Positions 55,620 to 64,000 of a stretch of DNA of 64,000 bases are shown one piece after another; within the stretch, counting starts at the first letter, position 1, and every line of letters begins with the position of its first letter. The notes under the pieces are model-generated. The model saw nothing but the letters and a program-made list of their open reading frames with translations. It ran no database searches and was not told the DNA's origin. Where the stretch lies: positions 1 through 64,000 of the forward strand of contig FOEZ01000007.1 of the NCBI GenBank assembly GCA_900110595.1. Reading direction: 5' to 3'. The position numbers were made by a program, and so were the translations under genes. The stretch is from Arthrobacter sp. OV608 (lineage in GTDB: Bacteria > Actinomycetota > Actinomycetes > Actinomycetales > Micrococcaceae).

Positions 55620-56687
55620 GTGACCAGTAGCGAAGCCTCCACACAACGGATACCCCCGTTTGTGTCTTTGGGGTCAGCACGTTCTTTCGCTGGGACTGTC
55701 TCGGGCGCCTCCGGTGTTCTTGGAAATCAACCTGGTGCGGTAACAAATTCATCTCCGGTGTTCGTTTCACGTGAAACAACCTCCACAAGTAGGGGGAACA
55801 TCATCGACGCCATTGATGATTCCAGTCCCATTGCCCGCGAATTAGCGCATGAGACCCGCCGGCGCGAGCGGTTGGTTGGACGACAGTTGCCGCGCCCGGA
55901 GAAGACGCGCATCTTCACGGTATCCAATCAAAAGGGCGGGGTGGGGAAGACCACTACCACGGTCAACATTGCTGCGGCCCTCGCAGCAGCCGGACTGAAC
56001 GTCCTGGTCATCGACATTGACCCCCAAGGCAATGCGTCCACCGCGTTGGGTATCGAACACCACGCGGATGTGGACAGCATCTATGATGTCCTGATCAATG
56101 ACGTGCCCCTCGCCGATGTGGTGGCTCAGTGCCCGGACATCGGAAATCTTATTTGCGCGCCAGCCACCATCCACCTGGCCGGCGCTGAAATTGAACTTGT
56201 TTCCCTGGTGGCCCGTGAGCAGCGGCTCCGCCGGGCCATTGACGTTTATGCCAAGGCCCGCGAGAAAAATGGCGAACAGCGCCTGGATTACATTTTCATT
56301 GACTGCCCGCCGAGCCTTGGCCTCCTGACGGTCAACGCGTTCTGTGCAGCCAACGAAGTCCTCATTCCCATCCAGTGCGAGTACTACGCGCTGGAGGGCC
56401 TGAGCCAGCTGCTCAAGAACATCGAGATGATCCAGAAGCATCTCAATGCGGATCTGGTAGTTTCCACCATCCTGCTGACCATGTATGACGGCCGCACCAA
56501 TCTTGCCGCGCAGGTGGCTGCCGAAGTCCGTCAGCATTTCCCGCAACAGGTCCTGTCCGCCGTGGTGCCGCGTTCGGTGCGCATCTCCGAAGCGCCGAGC
56601 TACCAGCAGACGGTGATGACTTACGACCCCTCATCCAGTGGTGCCCTGTCCTACCTGGAAGCTGCTGCTGAAATAGCAGAACGCTAA
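55620..56687 (+). CDS. parA: Chromosome partitioning ATPase ParA
   Basis: This 355-aa protein has a GTG start. The first 97 residues are a non-conserved lead that contains a parS site in its coding DNA (VSRET at residues about 49-53). The ATPase starts near residue 98 (TRIFTVSNQ), with deviant Walker A KGGVGKTTT, IDIDPQGNAST, and Walker B FIDCPPSLGLLTVNA. It binds DNA non-specifically and moves ParB-parS complexes apart. A shorter protein starting further in cannot be excluded. Confidence 0.95.
   Translation: MTSSEASTQRIPPFVSLGSARSFAGTVSGASGVLGNQPGAVTNSSPVFVSRETTSTSRGNIIDAIDDSSPIARELAHETRRRERLVGRQLPRPEKTRIFTVSNQKGGVGKTTTTVNIAAALAAAGLNVLVIDIDPQGNASTALGIEHHADVDSIYDVLINDVPLADVVAQCPDIGNLICAPATIHLAGAEIELVSLVAREQRLRRAIDVYAKAREKNGEQRLDYIFIDCPPSLGLLTVNAFCAANEVLIPIQCEYYALEGLSQLLKNIEMIQKHLNADLVVSTILLTMYDGRTNLAAQVAAEVRQHFPQQVLSAVVPRSVRISEAPSYQQTVMTYDPSSSGALSYLEAAAEIAER
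55763..55778. other. parS site inside parA
   Basis: CGTTTCACGTGAAACA matches the ParB-binding palindrome TGTTTCACGTGAAACA with one end mismatch. It is the leftmost of nine such sites and is translated as part of the ParA N-terminal lead. Confidence 0.9.
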
Positions 56688-56753
56688 AATCTTCAAGAAC
56701 TGCAACAACTGGAGCCTGGCTGGACCTGGCTCTTCCACTGGAGGGATTTATTC

Positions 56754-58091
56754 ATGAGCGAGAAGCGACGGGGCCTGGGCCGCGGTCTTGGCGCACTGAT
56801 TCCGAGTTCCGCCGGTGCTAATGGGGCGGGCAACGGAACAGCTGTGGCGCGCCCTGTCGATCTCTTCTTTCCCGAGGGGCGCCGGAAGACCGATCCCGCC
56901 GAGTCTGTTGTGGATTCAGCACCGGTAGAAGAGTCCGCGGCCAGCACTGTTGCCGGGACTTCTTCTGTTGAGTTGCCGGATGCGGTCTCGAAGGGATCAG
57001 CGTCCACATCCTCAAGCAACGGCTCTCGCAAGCCCGCGGCCGCAAAGTCCTCCAGCGCAAAGAGCGCACCTGAAGCGGCTGGCCCCCGCTCCAATGGGCA
57101 AACTACAAAATCCAATGCCAGTTCGAACGGTGCGGGCAAGAGCGCCGCGCCGGCCAAGAAGGCCGCCGATGCGAGTGCAGTTCCCAGCGACAAGCAGGAG
57201 GTTGGGCGTGGTGGCCCATCCCCCGAATCTGCGGCAATTCCTGCGACGGACAACGGAGTGGACCTGGTAGAGGTACCCGGTGTCCGCTTTGCCGAGATCC
57301 GCGTCACGGACATCCACCCGAACCGCAAACAGCCCCGTTCCGTCTTCGATGAAGACGACATGGCTGAGCTGGTTCACTCTGTCCGGGAAATCGGCGTTCT
57401 CCAGCCAATTGTGGTCCGGAACTCAACCGAGTCCGGTGGAGAACCGTTTGAGCTCGTTATGGGTGAACGCCGTTGGCGTGCAGTGCAGGCTGCTGGACTG
57501 GAAACCATCCCGGCAATAATCCGGGACACCACCGACGACGACCTCCTGCGTGACGCTCTTCTCGAAAACCTCCACCGCAGCCAGCTCAACCCCTTGGAAG
57601 AGGCGGCGGCCTACCAGCAGCTCCTCGAAGACTTCGGCACCACACACGAGCAGCTTGCAGACCGGATCGGCCGGTCACGCCCGCAGGTCTCCAATACCCT
57701 GCGGCTGCTGAAGCTGCCTCCCCTTGTCCAGCGCCGTGTTGCTGCGGGTGTTCTCTCCGCTGGCCATGCACGGGCCCTCCTGGCCCTGCCAGACGCCGCA
57801 GCGATGGAACGGCTGGCCCAGCGTATTGTCGCTGAGGGAATGTCGGTACGGGCCACGGAAGAGGCCGTCACCATGTACCAGGATCCCGCCAAGCCTGCCA
57901 AGAACAACATTCCGCGTCCGGGTGCGCGGCACGAGCGCCTGGACTATCTGGCCTCATCCCTCTCGGACCGCTTGGACACCAACGTCAAGATCTCGCTGGG
58001 AGTCCGCAAGGGCCGGGTCAGCATTGAATTCGCCAGCGTTGAAGACCTCAACCGGATCATGGACGTCCTGGCACCCGGGGCAGACAGCTAA
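56754..58091 (+). CDS. parB: Chromosome partitioning protein ParB
   Basis: This 445-aa protein has [17 protein letters not shown] at the N-terminus (ParA-interacting basic stretch), followed by about 150 residues of Ala/Ser/Pro-rich linker, unusually long. The CTPase/ParB-N domain (about 180-275) has [16 protein letters not shown] and [13 protein letters not shown]. An HTH domain has [18 protein letters not shown], and the C-terminal dimerisation domain ends near DRIMDVL-type sequence. It should bind and spread from the nearby parS sites. Confidence 0.96.
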   Translation: MSEKRRGLGRGLGALIPSSAGANGAGNGTAVARPVDLFFPEGRRKTDPAESVVDSAPVEESAASTVAGTSSVELPDAVSKGSASTSSSNGSRKPAAAKSSSAKSAPEAAGPRSNGQTTKSNASSNGAGKSAAPAKKAADASAVPSDKQEVGRGGPSPESAAIPATDNGVDLVEVPGVRFAEIRVTDIHPNRKQPRSVFDEDDMAELVHSVREIGVLQPIVVRNSTESGGEPFELVMGERRWRAVQAAGLETIPAIIRDTTDDDLLRDALLENLHRSQLNPLEEAAAYQQLLEDFGTTHEQLADRIGRSRPQVSNTLRLLKLPPLVQRRVAAGVLSAGHARALLALPDAAAMERLAQRIVAEGMSVRATEEAVTMYQDPAKPAKNNIPRPGARHERLDYLASSLSDRLDTNVKISLGVRKGRVSIEFASVEDLNRIMDVLAPGADS

Positions 58092-58473
58092 CAAGGGTTT
58101 TGCGCGGGTGGTTGCTTGACGGCTTATTCAGCTGCTCTCCTCGGCTGTCGCACATCTAGGTGCTCTTGAATCTTAAATATTGCTGACTCCTGTGCTCCGC
58201 GTGGAGTGCGCTGTCAGATCAACAAGCCGTTCTGGTTCTTGCCGCTTGGTTGAATGGACACCGCACGCTCTGCATCTTCTCGGTTAAGGGTTGATGCAGA
58301 GCCTTGGTTTACCGTCGAAAGTTAGAAGACGCGCTCCTCTGCTCGATCGCGCACAGCTGCCTGGCGAAGATCGCATATATCCCGACTGCTTCAGCCAAAA
58401 AATGCGCCGCAGCTTCTCCCACTTCTCTTTACAGGATTCGGGCAGATTATGCCCCGGCAGCCTGTGGTTCCTC

Positions 58474-58489
58474 TGTTTCACGTGAAACA
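58474..58489. other. parS site
   Basis: TGTTTCACGTGAAACA is a perfect 16-bp palindrome, extended by CC/GG flanks, 383 bp after the parB stop. Confidence 0.95.
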
Positions 58490-59320
58490 GGCAGAGGGTA
58501 GGCGCCGAGAGCGTCGCATCGTCGCTGCCCCGCCGGCGCAATAAGGATAAAGTCACCTTTCCGGTCTATCTTCGACGGCGGTTTAGGTCCTGAGATGCGC
58601 AGTATTCTGCTTCAGCTGGTTCCGGAGATCGGCAACTCGAAGAACGGGGTGACTGTGCTGGAGCCTATTCGCCGACTCAGGGGCGAGGTGACGAGCTGAA
58701 TAGAACTACACAAGGGGCTGTTGCACCCAATTTCGTCTCCCGACCTATAGAGCCACCGCATCCGATAGGGCTCTTGAGAGTCCGTCGTGCAGATTTTGAC
58801 TGGCGGATAACGTGTTGTGGAGGCCTTCTTAGGTACTGCGCGTCTGCGTAGTACCGTGCTGCGCCTCCCCACTTGTGCGCGGCTCGAGTCGTCTGTTAGC
58901 CGGGGCGCCGCGAGTTCACCCATAGGTGCTCCGTAAAGTAGGGTTCTAAGGCGACGTTCCGTTGCTTGGGCCTTGCGTTCCGCCCTCCGAGCGCTCACCT
59001 CGCAGAAGGCCAAAGTAGTACGCGTATAGGGGGTGAACTTGCGTCAGCAAAGACCTCTAACCATCGACGATCAATTGCCAGGGTCGACTCGACGCCATCG
59101 GTGCGGCCGTCTTGAATGAACCAATGCGCTTTCCCCGCCCTGGCGAATTCCGGGGAGGATAGTTTCCGCGCCTCAACTTCGCTCTAATGCGACCGTTTCG
59201 CTTCGCGCCAATGAAGGTGCCCGTGCCAGCGGAACGGGTGCCCGAATCCATAGGGCCATCTATTCGACCCCGCGTTATGCATTTACCCACCTCCTCCTCG
59301 CGGCAAAACAGGCACCACGA

Positions 59321-59336
59321 CGTTTCGCGTGAAACG
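59321..59336. other. Degenerate parS-like site
   Basis: CGTTTCGCGTGAAACG has one core change (A to G in the left half) and changed outer bases. Weaker ParB binding is expected. Confidence 0.6.
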
Positions 59337-60022
59337 GCCTTCCGTCATCTGCCTCTCAAGTCTGCCTCTTTGAGGTTGGGCGCCAGAACAAGGCTTCTGG
59401 ATCGAAAAGCAGCCTTGGCATTCCCGCCAAGGCTGAGATAGTGGTGTTCTGCGAGGGAGATCACCGTTGCCAGCCGACGACTATCCGTGCTGCGTTCAGG
59501 CAACAGCACGACTTGCTTTTCGCGGGTGGTAGACGAGTGAGCTAGCGCCGCAGCGGAGGCCTGGGCCGCACTGCACGTAGAGAGGGCGGCAAGCTATTGT
59601 GAATGTGGCGGAGGCTCCCCTTCCGCGTTGGTTCTATAGTGTTGTGCCGGCCTGACTCGACGCTTAGGCGCACCGCTTCAGCAGGTGATTAGTATCTGCC
59701 CCGATAGCTTTCGGCACCAGGATTCCAAGGCAATTTGCAGTGGATTGATCATGCCGGTTGCGCACGCAGTGTAGGGCTGCGACGTTGCTGCGCTGACCGA
59801 CTGGCTTGGTGCATAACTGACTCCAACGGTTGGCGCCGCACACTCCCCCTTGGATGCGTCCGGATCCGCCAAAGAATTTGTGCCTATGTCTCCGCTGTTG
59901 CTACTCGGGGTATTTGTAGAGCCCGGAGGGCTCGCTCCTGATGGTCAATATGGACGAACGAACGAACCCATATCAGCCGGAGGAAGAGCGTCCTCGCGTT
60001 GACACTGGTCTGACCTCGTCGC

Positions 60023-60038
60023 CGTTTCACGTGAAACA
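60023..60038. other. parS site
   Basis: CGTTTCACGTGAAACA has a perfect 14-bp core with one outer mismatch. Confidence 0.92.
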
Positions 60039-60580
60039 TGTTCAGCTGGGATTAGCATGCGCCACAGGCAGATCTCAGCTTCAAGTGGGAGGCGCGGCTA
60101 GGCGGGCAAGCAGGTACTTGTGCGGCTCGTGCGGACGTGTTGGAAAGGCGGATCCCGACCGTTTAGCTATTGGTTGGCGCCCAGGCAAGTGTCGGCCGCT
60201 ATCTTGCTCCGGGATACTTTGGCCTTGGCTGCTACGGCTCCGGGCCTAGGCATGGAGCGTGGGCGTTCTCGCCTCGATCCCCGAGTTCATCGCAACTGGC
60301 GATCGCTCCGCAGGAATGGCAGCTAGGGAGTGGAGTCTGTGGGCCTACCGGTGTCGTGTAGAAGCCCCGGTGGCTGACTAGACGAACCTGCTCGGGTGCT
60401 TGCAACTGGTCAGTGCGGCGAGGCAGCACGCCTCCGGCTCGTGCCTTCGAGTTCGCAGGCGGACAGTACGACCCGTCTGGGGCCTCTCCTCGTGAGAGCG
60501 GGCCTTCCCGGGTCGCGATTGAGGCCGAGTAGATCCATTCGCTGACCGCTTCTGACGCCAAGGTAGTCGGTGGATATCGC

Positions 60581-60978
60581 TGTGGATAACGGTGTGGATA
60601 ATCTAGCTTCTCCCTGTGGATGTGACTGACTTCTCATCCCCTCGCTCCGCTGCTACTCTCGGCCTGCCACGGCGCCTGAACCGCAGTCAGGCATAGGGGT
60701 TTCACGTGAAACAATCGAGAACCTTCAAGTCGAGAGTCAGGCCGGTACAAGCGGTGCGCAGGGGTCCGTAGAGGCCCGTTTCCGGTTTATTTTCGGGTGT
60801 TCCGGCACCCGTTCAATGTCCTGTTCTGGCTTGGTGCAGCGTTAGACCTGGCTAGACCTAGCAGCTGGGATCTTTCGTCCAACTCATAGGCGCAGGGCGT
60901 TCCTTAGCGTTGCCACCTTCCTCCGAGTTGGCCTGTGGATAACCATGTGGACAAGCCCGTTCGGCGCCTGTGGATAAC
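60581..60978 (+). promoter_or_regulatory. DnaA-box satellite 3 inside the parS region (four perfect boxes)
   Basis: TGTGGATAA occurs at 60581-60589, 60593-60601, 60935-60943 and 60970-60978, all in the same orientation, with TGTGGATGT nearby at about 60615. A parS site (60698-60713) lies between the two pairs. No gene is present, so these are not promoter boxes of an obvious target. Confidence 0.7.
60698..60713. other. parS site
   Basis: GGTTTCACGTGAAACA has a perfect 14-bp core and one outer mismatch. It sits between two pairs of DnaA boxes. Confidence 0.92.
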
Positions 60979-61787
60979 GTGGGGAAAACTCAAGCTCCGT
61001 ATGCCGCTTTGTGACCCAAGCTGCGCGTTCTTTGCGGCAGAGCATACGCAGCACGGATCGGAGCAATACGGCTATTGATCTTGCGGCGGTACCCGATAAG
61101 GGTTATGCAAGTGACGGGAATGTCCGGATAGTGTCGACTGTCCCTGGGACTGCATCCTGGTTTCCCTTCTTCATTGCCACGGCAGCCGGCCAAGAAGTCC
61201 CGTGTTGCCTCACAATGGCACCGCCAATATTGGTCACTTGAATGACGAAGGCGGCTGGCACATAAGACCTAGGGCAGCCGCCTGATTGCCGGCAGCGTGT
61301 TTGTGGCTTGGTTCTGGAAGGGAATGCTCCTTCGAAGAATCGGTAGCCGACACTCGTGAGTGGCGGGCGGCGGGCGACGGGGGCGGTACTGGCGAAAAGA
61401 CGCCCTAGGTGCAGCCGGAGTGCCCCCTGACGTTACAGGGGGCGGAAACTGGGCCTGCTAACATCGCGGACTCCTCCCTGGCATCTTCCACTCGTGCGCG
61501 GGACTTTGGAGGCCTGACACGACGACTCGCCCAGGTCCAAGCTCTGGTGTGCGCTGATCCATTGCCAGGCCCCCGTACATGGTGAACTCTGATGTAGGTG
61601 AGCATCCGTCTGGTACCCCCGGGCCGTTGGCTGATGCTTGAGGGCCAAAGACACGCCTTTCACTGGGCGGTACATCGGCGTAGCGCTGGGGGGTCTTTGA
61701 CTAGGCAGGAGGCCCGTCGTAGAAGGATTTGTTTCGGGGACTGGCGCTGGTGTGGGCGTTTCTTGGCGGCCCGGCTCGATCCGACTC

Positions 61788-61803
61788 TGTTTCACGTGAA
61801 ACA
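61788..61803. other. parS site
   Basis: TGTTTCACGTGAAACA, a perfect 16-bp palindrome. Confidence 0.95.
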
Positions 61804-62470
61804 GTGCGAAAGACCTGCCGTGGCCTTGGTCCGCATGCCCCTGGTCGATCGGCACCTGCGCTAATGACGGGCCCGGGGTGTTGGCTGTATTGGGCGGTCC
61901 GCATTGCACCAACAGGCCACCCTAGCAGCCTGCCCCGTGACTGTTCTGGATGGCAAGTTCGGAAACTTGAGGTGGCGGTCGGCGCTTTCAGAGTGCGGTC
62001 ATTTTGCTATTACGGTGATTACCGGTGAAGAATAGTCGATCCTGTCCCGCACTCTTAGAGACGACACGGATAGGCTTGTTTTGAGTCGCAAGCGGAAGGA
62101 GGTTGCGTCAGGTGGGCTCGTTGAACCAGGGGAAAGGAACCGAAGGACGGTGCGCGCGCGTTAGCCGCCGGTCGCTTTGAGCACGTGCGGGCCTATTCCT
62201 TGCAGCGCTAGGGGTCCCCCTTTTGGCGGTGGACCGATGCCCCTGGCATGCTCATTGTTTGATCGTCTTCTGGAATTTGGGGCACGAGCCTAGGACCAAG
62301 AGTCTTTAGCGCCGCGATGACGATCGGACGCGGCGTTGTCGGAATGACTGAAGGACTGCGTACCGTGAAGGCAGCCTTCAGCATGTCCTCGTCGTATGAG
62401 TTGATATCTGGGGACACCGCGGCACCTTTGAAGTTGCGGCATATAGGTCGTCCCTACCTGTTCCTGTTCC

Positions 62471-62486
62471 TGTTTCACGTGAAACA
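62471..62486. other. parS site (in repeat copy A)
   Basis: TGTTTCACGTGAAACA, a perfect palindrome preceded by CCTGTTCC. Confidence 0.95.
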
Positions 62487-62598
62487 GGACTGAGCTGGGA
62501 AGCCTAACCATTTCAGGTAGTGCTGCGAGACCGTTCAGTTTCCACTTATTGCGACAGCGAGGCCAATGCGGGCGCAGCTGATAGGTCATCCCTGTTCC

Positions 62599-62614
62599 TG
62601 TTTCAGGTGAAACA
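62599..62614. other. parS-like site (in repeat copy B)
   Basis: TGTTTCAGGTGAAACA differs from parS only at one central base (C to G), breaking the CACGTG core. Confidence 0.65.
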
Positions 62615-63170
62615 GGAACTGAGCCGCGGGGCCTAGCCATTTCCGGCTGGGGATGCGGGGACCGTCCAGTTTCACTTTTGCGGCAGCGGGCCAATGCTGG
62701 CACAGCTGCGGGCATTCGAAGGCATTGGAATCTTGGTCACTTTCGCCGCGCATGTTTTGGGGAAGGCGAGGTGGTCCAAATCGAAGTGGGCACAAGCCGG
62801 CGAGTTCGCTCCCTAATCGCAGTGAACATCCGAACAATCCCACCGACTCTCGTGCTGTTTTGGGTATGGAGCTGGTGCAAAGTCCGTGGTTGTGCCAGGC
62901 GCGGGTTGCCGGTGCCGGCATCTTCGACTCGTAAGTGGTGGAGCGGCTACTCTCCTTGGCCCCGCAGGCGGAATCGATGCGGATAGCATCCTAGAGCCTG
63001 CCGAGTCTTGGATTCTGCCGCGGCCCTGCCGGCCCCGTGCTGCTCCTGGTGGAAAGGCTACTCGGGATGGGTGCGCCCCGCTCTTCCGCTTCTTCTGCAG
63101 CTTCACCTGTTTTACGCCACGAATTGCTGCTGCAGCTCGCTGCACTACTGCAACAACCAACTGGGCTTCG

Positions 63171-63186
63171 TGTTTCACGTGAAACA
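63171..63186. other. parS site
   Basis: TGTTTCACGTGAAACA, a perfect palindrome, the rightmost site, about 230 bp from the trxA stop. Confidence 0.95.
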
Positions 63187-63343
63187 ACGGGCACGAAGCG
63201 CAGCGCAAGAACTGCGCGGGGAACTCAGCGTTTTCCCCTGTGTCCGCAAAGTTCATCCAAAGGCAGTGGGCCCCGCCGTATGGATGTGCAGCAATAAGAG
63301 CACGTCACTCTGCGTGCACCACAGCAGCGAACGCCTTGGGAAC

Positions 63344-63380
63344 AAAAAGGTGGCCACTGCCCTCACGAGCAATGGCCACC
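63344..63380 (-). terminator. Terminator of trxB-trxA
   Basis: GGTGGCCA (63349-63356) pairs with TGGCCACC (63373-63380). Read leftward, the stem is followed by TTTTTG (63348-63343). It lies 37 bp beyond the trxA stop and shields the parS region from leftward transcription. Confidence 0.8.
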
Positions 63381-63388
63381 CTCTACGG

Positions 63389-63415
63389 TTGCTGGTCCCC
63401 CAGCAAGCGTTTTTT
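63389..63415 (+). terminator. Plus-strand terminator opposing trxA
   Basis: TTGCTGG-tccc-CCAGCAA is followed by GCG and six T residues on the plus strand. It would stop rightward transcripts leaving the parS region just before they run antisense into trxA. Confidence 0.65.
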
Positions 63416-63416
63416 G

Positions 63417-63743
63417 TTAGGACAGTACGTCCGCGAATTCCTTCTCAAAGAACTGCTTCGGCTTGGCTCCGATAACCGTGCTCTTCACTTCGCCGCCCTG
63501 GAACAGGTAGACGGCAGGAATGGACGTGATTCCGTATTCGGCTGCGATAGCCGGGTTGTCGTCAACGTTCAGCTTCACGACATCAACCTTCTCGCTGTAC
63601 TCAACGGAGATTTCGTCGAGGATAGGCCCGAGCTTGCGGCAGGGACCGCACCATTCAGCCCAAAAATCAACGATGACCGGCTTGTCAGAGGACAGGACGT
63701 CCGTGCCGAAACTTGCGTCTGTTACATCTTTTGCATTGCTCAT
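63417..63743 (-). CDS. trxA: Thioredoxin
   Basis: This 108-aa protein shows VIVDFWAEWCGPCRKLGPIL with the redox CGPC pair, the buried Asp, and cis-Pro in ITSIPAVYLF. It is a cytosolic disulfide reductant re-reduced by TrxB, encoded 33 bp upstream on the same strand. Its place beside parAB is conserved in actinobacteria. Confidence 0.97.
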   Translation of the reverse strand: MSNAKDVTDASFGTDVLSSDKPVIVDFWAEWCGPCRKLGPILDEISVEYSEKVDVVKLNVDDNPAIAAEYGITSIPAVYLFQGGEVKSTVIGAKPKQFFEKEFADVLS

Positions 63744-63776
63744 AATCTGTCTCTCTCTTCGATGGCGTTTACGGAC

Positions 63777-64000
63777 TTAGGCGTGCAGGTCTGCGAGGTA
63801 GTGCTCCACGTCAATGGCCGCTACACAGCCCGAACCCGATGCGGTGATGGCTTGGCGGTAGGTGGGGTCTACAACGTCGCCTGCAGCAAAGACACCCGGC
63901 AGGCTCGTCCTGGAACTCCGCCCCTGCACAGCGATGGTGCCCTCGGGCGTCAACTCCAGAACGTCCTTCACCAGGTCAGTACGCGGGTCGTTACCAATAG
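63777..64000 (-). CDS. trxB: Thioredoxin reductase, C-terminal part (runs off the window)
   Basis: Only the last 74 or so residues are present: [58 protein letters not shown] (FAD-binding C-terminal signature with the GD motif) and a final HYLADLHA. The CxxC active site and NADPH domain lie beyond the right edge. It passes electrons from NADPH to thioredoxin. Confidence 0.95.
   Translation of the reverse strand, partial: IGNDPRTDLVKDVLELTPEGTIAVQGRSSRTSLPGVFAAGDVVDPTYRQAITASGSGCVAAIDVEHYLADLHA

Larger units (their letters stand above)
62443..62708 (+). repeat. Tandem duplication, two diverged copies of about 130 bp
   Basis: Copy A (62443-62580) and copy B (62581-62708) abut exactly. Both start ATAGGTC(G/A)TCCC, carry a parS or parS-like site about 20-30 bp in, then share GAGC..GG(A/G).GCCTA.CCATTTC, GCG.GACCGT.CAGTTT and CCAATGC, and end (G/A)CAGCTG. 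Copy A has a perfect parS site, while copy B has one central mismatch. Confidence 0.88.
58092..63343. other. Gene-free parS/DnaA-box region (centromere-like)
   Basis: Over about 5.2 kb neither strand has a frame with family-like sequence, a good ribosome-binding site and GC-rich third positions. All frames are under 160 codons and overlap randomly. Base composition is lower in GC than in the flanking genes. The region holds eight parS or near-parS 16-mers, four perfect DnaA boxes and one tandem duplication, listed separately. It is bounded by parB on the left and by the trxA terminator on the right. Confidence 0.7.

Noticed and set aside
59941..60249. A 102-codon frame starting MVNMDERTNPYQPEEE in the parS region
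   Set aside because: The first 20 residues look protein-like, but the rest is cysteine-, arginine- and serine-rich noise crossing a parS site, and there is no clear ribosome-binding site.
62443..62708. CRISPR array
   Set aside because: There are only two units, both about 130 bp, diverged over their whole length and without spacers.
62290..63475. Several 90-155-codon frames on both strands at the right end of the parS region
   Set aside because: They overlap each other in different frames, cross parS palindromes and terminators, and show no family motifs.

Overview
The window is chromosomal DNA from a high-GC actinobacterium of the order Micrococcales, most likely Arthrobacter or Pseudarthrobacter. 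This rests on the gene order rpmH-dnaA-dnaN-gnd-recF-DUF721-gyrB-gyrA-DUF3566, on a DLW-39-like micro-gene next to tRNA-Ile and tRNA-Ala, on the fhaA-fhaB-pstP-rodA-pbpA-pknA-pknB cluster, and on the codon bias. The genus is inferred; no search was run.

About 1-7.9 kb is accessory. Broken mobile-element pieces (transposase, HTH regulator, integrase-like) abut a leftward set with lower GC: a solute-binding lipoprotein, a cupin, a 77-aa zinc-ribbon protein, HyuA and HyuB (hydantoinase/oxoprolinase/acetone carboxylase type). About 7.9-21 kb is a sugar-acid region. It holds an L-talarate/galactarate dehydratase with its own FadR-type regulator and a visible palindromic operator, a LysR regulator divergent from glucarate dehydratase gudD, two D-2-hydroxyacid dehydrogenases, a TauE/SafE permease and a complete five-gene peptide-type ABC importer.

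About 21-31 kb carries tRNA-Leu and the growth/division signalling operon: FHA proteins, PP2C phosphatase, RodA, PbpA and two PASTA Ser/Thr kinases. About 31-40 kb holds pabA, a class E sortase with a tiny membrane protein, crgA, tag, an AhpD-like protein, a rhomboid protease, a cyclophilin, an unusual protein with eight 11-residue repeats, a glycosyltransferase, an EamA transporter, tRNA-Ala, the DLW-39-like micro-ORF and tRNA-Ile.

About 40-58 kb is the replication-origin core. Genes left of oriC (dnaA, dnaN, gnd, recF, DUF721, gyrB, gyrA) run leftward. Genes right of it (rpmH, rnpA, yidD, yidC, jag, rsmG, parA, parB) run rightward, so both arms are transcribed away from the origin. DnaA boxes lie in both the dnaN-dnaA and dnaA-rpmH gaps.

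From 58.1 to 63.3 kb there is about 5.2 kb with no convincing gene. It carries eight parS or near-parS 16-mers (a ninth lies inside parA), four perfect DnaA boxes within 400 bp, and a tandem duplication of about 130 bp with one parS-like site per copy. This looks like a centromere-type locus. A second satellite of DnaA boxes with oriC-like sequence lies at 33.8-35.0 kb. The window ends in trxA and the 3' end of trxB, transcribed toward the parS region and stopped by a clear terminator.
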